A stretch of DNA of 11,013 bases from Thermoguttaceae bacterium (lineage in GTDB: Bacteria > Planctomycetota > Planctomycetia > Pirellulales > Thermoguttaceae), in contig JAFTCU010000027.1 of NCBI GenBank assembly GCA_017454585.1, positions 1 through 11,013 of the forward strand, written 5' to 3'. Made by a program: the position numbers and the translations under genes. The notes under the pieces were generated by a model. That model was not told the origin of the DNA, ran no database searches, and saw only the letters and a list, made by a program, of their open reading frames with translations. Of this stretch, positions 6,740 through 11,013 are shown piece after piece (positions within the stretch are counted from its first letter, which is position 1; the number at the start of each line of letters is the position of its first letter).

Positions 6740-9130
6740 TTACTTAATTTTATAAAGCTCCAGCTCCCAGACTCTCGCGAGGTAGCCGGGCGTATTAATG
6801 AAGAGGCGCAGGCGGTCGGTCGTCACGTCGCCGAACTGAACGCCAAGGTCGCACGCGGCCGTGTTTCCCTTGACCCCCGCCTTCGGAATATCGACCCAGC
6901 GGCCGTTCTGGAACGTCTGAAGCTGGAAATTCTCCACCGGGGTGCGCGGATGATCTCCGCCGACCTGGCCCGTCACGATGCGGCAGGCGTTGATCGTCAC
7001 CGGCTCATCCCACGTGAATTCGACCCAGGTCTCCGAGCGTTCGCTTTCCTGCCCGCCGAGCGAGACCCAGCGCGAATTGTTGTTGAACACGTCGGCGATC
7101 CCGTCGTTGATTTTCGTCACGGGGTACAAACCGCTCGCGTGTTCCGACGAGGCTTTCACTTTGGCCGTCCGGGCGTAGTTGATCCCGGCGGTCGGGAGCC
7201 ATTTCGGCGTCTGGATCACGGTCTGGTCCTGCGGGAAATCGGCCACGCCGGCCTGCATCAGGTCGACCAGCTCTGGCAGGTACTTCGCGTAAACGGCCCG
7301 CGGGTTGCAGTCGTGCTTCCGGCAGACGGCCGCGGCCATTCCGACCACTTCGCCCATCATCCCGCCGGTGCGCATGACGCGGATCGTCCCCAGCGCGATG
7401 TGCGTCCCACTAATGTCACGCCCGGCCATGAAGAGGTTTTCCACGTTCCGGCTGTAAAGCGTCCGGTACGGGATCGCGTAGTGCGGCGGCTTCTTCCCGC
7501 CCACGCAGTACGTCCGGAACTCGTTCCCCGGGAAGTACTTCGAGTTGTGCGGGTCGAGGTAGTGCAGGTCGATCGACCACGTGCACGGCACGCAGGCGTC
7601 TTCCCACTGACGGTCCGACGTAATGTCCTGCTCGCAAAGCACCACGTCGCCGAGGATCCTGCGGGATTCACGCTTTCCACAGATGAACGCGAGCCAGCCG
7701 AATTCCCGGTTTTTGACCGCTTCCGGCCATTTGCCGTCGGCGTGGTTTTTCATGTAGGACCAATGCCCGTACGCCGCGCGCAATGCGTTATCGCGGATGC
7801 GCTCGAACTCCCAGATCTGGTCGTACGTCAGGCCCGTTTCCCAGTCCCAGTCACCGCGGAGCATGGGCTTGATGCTTTCCTTGCAGAACTGGTGCGCCCA
7901 GGGGACTTCCGGGAACGTGGTCTGATGATCGGCCTCGACCGTGTACCACTGGCACGACGCGCCCATCGTGAATTTATCCCGTTTATCCAGCGCGCTCGGC
8001 TCGTCAAAGTCGGATTTCTGCTCGCGGCCCATCAGCCAGTCGGCGCCGGCGAGGAACCCGACGCACCCGTCCCCGGTGCAGTCGGCGAAGAGTTTTCCCT
8101 TAAACCGGGTTTCGACGCCCGTTTCGATGTGCTTCCCGATGACGGCCGAAATGGAATCCCCGTCTTTCTCCGCCGCTACGACGTGGGTCGAGAGGAAAAG
8201 GTCCAGATTCGTGTACTTCTGGCAAAGGGCGAGCCGCTCGCCGTCTTTGTAGTGCGCCGCCTCACGAGCGTTTCCGCCGCCGTGAGGGCCCATCAGGTAC
8301 GTGAGATTCCCGACGTTCCGGTACGGAGGAAGATTCACGCCGCCATTCAGGTGAACGCGGACTTCGGTCGAGCCGTTCCCGCCCAGAACGGGCCGGTCCT
8401 GGATCAGAGCGACGTTCAGACCGAGCTGGGCCGCTGCGCAGGCCGCGCACGTTCCCGCGATCCCGCCGCCCACGACGATCAGGTCGTAAACCTTCGGGTT
8501 TTCCTCGCGAACCAGCGGTCGCACGGCGTCAAGCGGTTTCGGGTCGTCCGGCAGTGCGCACTTTTCGGCGGGGTCGGTCGTGAAGTAAAGCGCGTCCACA
8601 CGACCGTCGAAACCGGTCAGGTCCTGAAGCTCAACGGCGCACTGCGAATCTTTTTCTGTCACGGTGACGGAGCCGGCCTTCTGCCAGCACCAGCCCGAGC
8701 CATAAATTCCGAGCGTGATTTCGGAGGGTTTACCATTTAAAATGAGTCTAAATTTTCCAGGTGACCAGGAATCGAGTTCCTTGCTCACTCCTAACTCCTC
8801 ACTCCTAACTCCTAACTTTTTTTCGCACTCTGTGCGAATTTCGGCCGGCATCCACGGGGAGACCCAGTTTCTCGTTCGGGCGAAGACCTGGTACGTGCCC
8901 GGCTTGGGAAGCGCGACGGTCGTTTTCGCGTTGGCGACGGGTTTTCCCATGCCGTGCGCGAGCAGGATCACCGAGCCGGCCTCACCGGGGGATTTAATGT
9001 CCATGAACTGCTGGTCCACGGCCCAGCCGCCTTTTTCCTGGAAGCTCTCGGCCTCGACGAAGACGGAATCCGCAGCCCAGGCACAGGAGGCCAAAAGAAC
9101 GAACGACAAAAACAGGAGTAACTTTTTCAT
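6740..9130 (-). CDS. Secreted FAD-dependent oxidoreductase with C-terminal F5/8C (discoidin) domain
   Basis: Protein of 796 residues. The N-terminus is a signal peptide with a possible lipobox LASC (lipidation at Cys16), or alternatively cleavage after AWA; either way it is exported. Residues about 22-190 form a galactose-binding-like domain (VEAESF, YQVFARTRNW, LILNGK). The catalytic part starts with YDLIVVGGGIAGTCAA (dinucleotide-binding GGGIAG, 221-226), then GGNGSTEVRVH and FADCTGDG (348-355), the pattern of the FAD_oxidored group (PF12831) common in PVC bacteria. Residues about 655-796 look like an F5/8 type C carbohydrate-binding domain. Substrate unknown; a glycan-related oxidation is inferred. 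Residues about 98-121 are encoded by a repeat element that seems inserted in frame. The start at 9130 is supported by AAGGAG six bases upstream. Promoter at 9394-9422; long repeat-filled leader. Confidence 0.93.
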   Translation of the reverse strand: MKKLLLFLSFVLLASCAWAADSVFVEAESFQEKGGWAVDQQFMDIKSPGEAGSVILLAHGMGKPVANAKTTVALPKPGTYQVFARTRNWVSPWMPAEIRTECEKKLGVRSEELGVSKELDSWSPGKFRLILNGKPSEITLGIYGSGWCWQKAGSVTVTEKDSQCAVELQDLTGFDGRVDALYFTTDPAEKCALPDDPKPLDAVRPLVREENPKVYDLIVVGGGIAGTCAACAAAQLGLNVALIQDRPVLGGNGSTEVRVHLNGGVNLPPYRNVGNLTYLMGPHGGGNAREAAHYKDGERLALCQKYTNLDLFLSTHVVAAEKDGDSISAVIGKHIETGVETRFKGKLFADCTGDGCVGFLAGADWLMGREQKSDFDEPSALDKRDKFTMGASCQWYTVEADHQTTFPEVPWAHQFCKESIKPMLRGDWDWETGLTYDQIWEFERIRDNALRAAYGHWSYMKNHADGKWPEAVKNREFGWLAFICGKRESRRILGDVVLCEQDITSDRQWEDACVPCTWSIDLHYLDPHNSKYFPGNEFRTYCVGGKKPPHYAIPYRTLYSRNVENLFMAGRDISGTHIALGTIRVMRTGGMMGEVVGMAAAVCRKHDCNPRAVYAKYLPELVDLMQAGVADFPQDQTVIQTPKWLPTAGINYARTAKVKASSEHASGLYPVTKINDGIADVFNNNSRWVSLGGQESERSETWVEFTWDEPVTINACRIVTGQVGGDHPRTPVENFQLQTFQNGRWVDIPKAGVKGNTAACDLGVQFGDVTTDRLRLFINTPGYLARVWELELYKIK
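8767..8838. repeat. Heptamer-plus-hairpin repeat element inside the FAD oxidoreductase gene
   Basis: Plus-strand positions 8787-8816 consist of CTCCTAA and CTCCTCA units and are identical over 30 bases to 9600-9629 in the leader of the thiolation gene. Beside them is a perfect hairpin TTCGCACTCTGTGCGAA (8822-8838), and on the other side a small stem AGGAA/TTCCT (8767-8781). In the FAD protein the stretch reads as residues about 98-121, including KKLGVRSEELGVSKEL, between two recognisable pieces of the N-terminal domain (RNWVSPW and SPGKFRLILNGK). The reading frame is kept. Confidence 0.85.
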
Positions 9131-9136
9131 GACGGG

Positions 9137-9152
9137 CTCCTTGAGTGAGGAG
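9137..9152 (-). promoter_or_regulatory. FAD-gene Shine-Dalgarno site within a possible sequestering hairpin
   Basis: In the minus-strand mRNA the site AAGGAG sits six bases before the ATG at 9130. A CTCCT that belongs to a CTCCTCA heptamer lies just upstream, so CTCCT/AGGAG can form a five-base-pair hairpin with a six-base loop that hides the ribosome binding site. The pairing is seen directly; a regulatory effect is inferred. Confidence 0.45.
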
Positions 9153-9157
9153 TTAAA

Positions 9158-9346
9158 ATGAAAGGCGGTAATGGAGCGCGGAGCGCGGAATTACGCGCCG
9201 GCTTAAACCACCACGGACGAATGGGAGGCGGTAATGGAGCGCAGAGCGCGGAATTACGCGCCAGCTTAAACCACCACGGACGAATGGGAGGCGGTAATGG
9301 AGCGCAGAGCGCGGAATTACGCGCCAGCTTAAACCACCACGGACTC
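9158..9346. repeat. 63-bp unit repeated three times in tandem
   Basis: Three head-to-tail copies with an exact 63-base period. Copies two and three are identical except at the last few bases; copy one differs at a handful of positions. Each copy holds an inverted repeat: GGCGGTAAT pairs with ATTACGCGCC (one bulge), or alternatively GCGCG pairs with CGCGC. On the minus strand this gives three hairpins in the FAD leader. On the plus strand the period is 21 codons and the frame from ATG 9158 stays open for 63 codons (repeat GGNGAQSAELRASLNHHG) with its stop right after the third copy. A GAGGAG lies five bases before that ATG. I see no plus-strand promoter and no protein-like composition, so I list it as a repeat, not a gene. 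Confidence 0.95.
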
Positions 9347-9393
9347 TGAGAGGCTTGAGGGTTTATGGCAGGAAAGTGGTTGAACTCTCATTA

Positions 9394-9422
9394 ATGTTAG
9401 CCGAAACCCCGCCATTTGTCAA
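9394..9422 (-). promoter_or_regulatory. Probable promoter for the FAD oxidoreductase gene
   Basis: On the minus strand a perfect TTGACA (9422-9417) is followed after 17 bases by TAACAT (9399-9394), a four-of-six match. Transcription would start near 9388, giving a leader of about 257 bases that contains all three 63-bp repeats. Confidence 0.6.
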
Positions 9423-9463
9423 CCCCCTCCGACCTTTTTTTAAGAAAATTTTCGCGCCCCACA

Positions 9464-9491
9464 TTGACAGAAAAAGACATTAATATAAAAT
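9464..9491 (+). promoter_or_regulatory. Probable promoter for the thiolation gene
   Basis: TTGACA (9464-9469) is followed after 16 bases by TAAAAT (9486-9491), the same two boxes and spacing as the larE promoter. It lies back to back with the FAD-gene promoter. Transcription near 9498 gives a leader of about 130 bases filled with repeats. Confidence 0.65.
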
Positions 9492-9525
9492 GATGGGATA
9501 GAAAATCACCTTTTTTAAGTGGTCA

Positions 9526-9629
9526 GTCGTCAGCGTTTCGGCTGCGCCGAAATAAAGTTTTCAGTTCTCAGCTTTCAGTTGATCAACTGATGACCAAAAA
9601 CTCCTAACTCCTCACTCCTAACTCCTAAC
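9526..9629. repeat. Composite heptamer and hairpin element in the thiolation-gene leader
   Basis: In order: an eight-base arm (9526-9533); a hairpin TTTCGGC-TGC-GCCGAAA (9536-9552); heptamers GTTTTCA, GTTCTCA and GCTTTCA (9557-9577); a perfect 16-base palindrome TCAGTTGATCAACTGA (9575-9590); the matching arm CTGATGAC (9587-9594, seven Watson-Crick pairs plus one G-U); and CTCCTAA/CTCCTCA heptamers (9601-9629) ending one base before the ATG. The last tract is identical over 30 bases to the one inside the FAD gene. No Shine-Dalgarno site is present before ATG 9631. Confidence 0.75.
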
Positions 9630-9630
9630 C

Positions 9631-10638
9631 ATGAAAAAAGCGATCGCACTCCTTTCCGGCGGCTTTGACAGTCTCCTGGCCATCAAGATCATGCAGAAGC
9701 AGGGTTTTGAGGTCGTGGGGCTGAACGTCATCACCCCTTTCTGCGACACTTCGGCTGCGGCCCGCGAATGTGCCGAAATGCTCGGTATTGAGTGCCGCTT
9801 CGTTCATACGGACGCCTCGTACATCGAGATGGTCCGTCACCCGCGCTACGGCTACGGGAAGGGCGTGAACCCCTGCCTCGACTGCCACCTGTACATGATC
9901 CACCTGGCGAAGGAGCTCTTCGACGAGGTCGGGGCCGACATCGTGATCACGGGCGAGGTCATTGGTCAGCGTCCGATGAGCCAGCAGCGCCACCACCTCG
10001 AAATGCTCGAATACCACAGCGGTCTGAAGGGCCGGCTCATCCGTCCGATCTGCGGCCAGCTTCTCCCACCCACCGAGGCGGAGCTCACCGGGATCGTGGA
10101 CCGCGCGCAGCTTTACGCCCTTTCCGGCCGTGCCCGGGGGCCTCTGCACCAGCTCGGAAAGGAGCTCGGGATCGAAAACCCGAAGAACGCCATGGCCGGG
10201 TGTGTCCTGACGGAGATCTCGTTTGCCCCGCGGGTCCGGGATCTGCTTCGGCATGAGACCGACCGGACCGAAATCTGGGAGTACGCGCTTCTGCGTTACG
10301 GCCGCCACTTCCGGTTTGACCGCACGGCCCGGGTGATCATGGGTCGGCGGGAGTCTGACTGCGACGCCCTTTCGGCGGCCTTCCACGAACACGCGCAGGA
10401 CCGGGACGACGTGATCTACTGGGAGCCAAACAATTACATGGGGCCGAGCGTCATGCTCATCGGCAGGATCGACGACGAAACGCGCCGTTTTGCGCTGGAC
10501 CTCCAGGTCGCCTACTCCAAAAATGCGCCCAAAGCCCCGGAGACCATTTTGCTGGACGAGTACCACAAAACGGAACAGACCGTGGTGCCCTTCACGCCGA
10601 CCGAAGGGTTCGACCGCGAGCGGTTCAGGACGCTGTGA
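9631..10638 (+). CDS. ThiI/MnmA-like PP-loop tRNA thiolation enzyme
   Basis: Cytoplasmic protein of 335 residues. The N-terminal adenylating domain has the PP-loop LLSGGFDS (Ser9-Ser14). Further on are NPCLDCHLYM (Cys82, Cys85), TGEVIGQRPMSQQ (107-119), LIRPICGQLLPPT (136-148), SGRARGP (165-171) and AGCVLTE (Cys191). These match a family often annotated as tRNA 4-thiouridine synthase ThiI or 2-thiouridylase, distinct from canonical ThiI because no THUMP or rhodanese domain is present. Cys82, Cys85 and Cys191 could ligate an iron-sulfur cluster or serve as catalytic cysteines. The C-terminal part, with GRHFRF and the GRRESDCDAL stretch (238-247), recalls the NFACT-R/DUF814 RNA-binding domain found fused to such enzymes; this is tentative. 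Likely role: adding sulfur to a tRNA base. The start fits the family's N-terminus. It is transcribed alone from 9464-9491 and ends at the terminator at 10683. Confidence 0.9.
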   Translation: MKKAIALLSGGFDSLLAIKIMQKQGFEVVGLNVITPFCDTSAAARECAEMLGIECRFVHTDASYIEMVRHPRYGYGKGVNPCLDCHLYMIHLAKELFDEVGADIVITGEVIGQRPMSQQRHHLEMLEYHSGLKGRLIRPICGQLLPPTEAELTGIVDRAQLYALSGRARGPLHQLGKELGIENPKNAMAGCVLTEISFAPRVRDLLRHETDRTEIWEYALLRYGRHFRFDRTARVIMGRRESDCDALSAAFHEHAQDRDDVIYWEPNNYMGPSVMLIGRIDDETRRFALDLQVAYSKNAPKAPETILLDEYHKTEQTVVPFTPTEGFDRERFRTL

Positions 10639-10682
10639 GCCTATTCCTGAAGCGCCGTATCCAGTGAAGAATTAACCCGAAT

Positions 10683-10703
10683 AAGGCCCCGCGGGGCCTT
10701 TTT
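10683..10703 (+). terminator. Intrinsic terminator of the thiolation gene
   Basis: The perfect 18-base palindrome AAGGCCCCGCGGGGCCTT is followed by more T residues, 45 bases past the stop codon. Confidence 0.92.
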
Positions 10704-10786
10704 CGTCCTGAGCTTTCTTGCTGATTTTGTGTTTAGCACTGGCAGTCTGGACAAAATCTGAGGATTAAAAGGATTTTTTCTGATAT

Positions 10787-10886
10787 TTCCTAAACTCTCT
10801 TGACAATTTATACCGATAAACGCAAAAGCAGTGATAATAGGGACATTTTCACTGGTCACGTTCAACGGTTTTGGAGAGTTTAGGAA
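10787..10886 (+). promoter_or_regulatory. Leader with a 13-bp inverted repeat overlapping the next gene's ribosome binding site
   Basis: TTCCTAAACTCTC (10787-10799) is perfectly complementary to GAGAGTTTAGGAA (10874-10886), and the right arm holds the Shine-Dalgarno GGAGAG and the A of the start codon. Between the arms is a second stem, CAGTGA/TCACTG (10829-10834 with 10849-10854). TTGACA occurs at 10800-10805 but no good -10 box follows at normal spacing, so the promoter is unclear. If transcription begins upstream of 10787 the RNA could hide its own ribosome site; if it begins inside, the arms could instead be an operator pair. The rest of the gap back to the terminator shows nothing else that I recognise. 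Confidence 0.5.
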
Positions 10887-11013
10887 TGGATTCCAAAAAT
10901 TTTCATCGGGTACGCGGTTTTCGTCGTTTGGCCTTTTTTCTGGCGTTGAGTCTTTTTGGGACATCGGCGGTTCCGGGCTTCGGGGCGGTCACGGAAGTGG
11001 GCGATTACGACTC
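10886..11013 (+). CDS. Start of an exported protein of unknown function (cut by window edge)
   Basis: An open frame of 42 codons runs from ATG 10886 to the right edge. GGAGAG lies seven bases before the ATG. The N-terminus has basic residues (HRVRGFRR) and then a hydrophobic stretch (LAFFLALSLFGTSAV) with a likely cleavage site after GFGA, i.e. a signal peptide. Too little of the mature protein is visible (VTEVGDYD) to assign a family. Confidence 0.75.
   Translation, partial: MDSKNFHRVRGFRRLAFFLALSLFGTSAVPGFGAVTEVGDYD

Noticed and set aside
6950..8740. Long open frame on the plus strand, antisense to the FAD oxidoreductase
   Set aside because: It is rich in Arg, Val and His with no domain pattern, and the opposite strand encodes conserved FAD-binding motifs.
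9158..9346. CRISPR array
   Set aside because: The copies are contiguous 63-base units with no variable spacers and no cas genes nearby.
9158..9349. The 63-codon frame as a real gene
   Set aside because: It consists only of three copies of a DNA repeat with hairpins, no plus-strand promoter is visible, and its GAGGAG is explained by a reverse-oriented heptamer. Kept as a finding, not called a gene.
9625..10566. Open frame on the minus strand, antisense to the thiolation gene
   Set aside because: No motif, and the plus strand has a PP-loop protein with conserved cysteines.
10800..10838. Sigma-70 promoter for the last gene using TTGACA at 10800
   Set aside because: The only decent -10-like box, GATAAT at 10833-10838, is 27 bases away, too far for normal spacing.
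10641..10964. Minus-strand open frame of about 107 codons
   Set aside because: It runs through the terminator and the inverted-repeat leader and overlaps the start of an exported protein with a good ribosome site and signal peptide.

Overview
The window is an accessory, carbohydrate-oriented stretch of moderately GC-rich bacterial DNA. It has seven genes: five complete, and one cut at each edge. The mix of a large secreted clan GH-A-like hydrolase with a CBM9-like tail, a secreted FAD oxidoreductase ending in a discoidin (F5/8C) domain, and a secreted protein resembling the DUF6259 group is typical of polysaccharide-degrading PVC bacteria, for example Lentisphaerota, Kiritimatiellota or Planctomycetota. 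I infer this from gene content alone; no marker gene is present.

Layout, left to right. On the minus strand lies an operon of a dicarboxylate/amino acid:cation symporter and, coupled to it by an ATGA stop/start overlap, a secreted DUF6259-like protein that runs off the left edge. Upstream of it, on the same strand but with its own promoter, is larE (nickel-pincer cofactor sulfur transferase). Overlapping divergent promoters at about 3042-3110 drive larE leftward and the 1147-residue hydrolase rightward. The hydrolase converges on the FAD oxidoreductase gene across a long imperfect palindrome that should terminate both transcripts. A second divergent promoter region (9394-9491) drives the FAD gene leftward and a ThiI/MnmA-like thiolation enzyme rightward. 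The latter ends in a textbook terminator and is followed by the start of another exported protein whose ribosome binding site lies in one arm of a perfect 13-bp inverted repeat.

How the genes may work together. Three exported proteins (hydrolase, FAD enzyme, DUF6259-like) plus a cation symporter suggest extracellular glycan processing and solute uptake. LarE and the ThiI-like protein are cytoplasmic PP-loop ATPases with the same three-cysteine pattern, suggesting sulfur or iron-sulfur chemistry. No direct functional link between the two groups is visible.

The most unusual content is not the genes but a set of small repeats. Seven-base tandem tracts (GTTTTCA-, CTCCTAA- and AATTCTC-like) lie in the leaders of four genes, and one tract together with a hairpin is carried in frame inside the FAD gene. 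A 63-bp unit repeated three times occupies the FAD leader. Several leaders contain sequences able to pair with Shine-Dalgarno sites.
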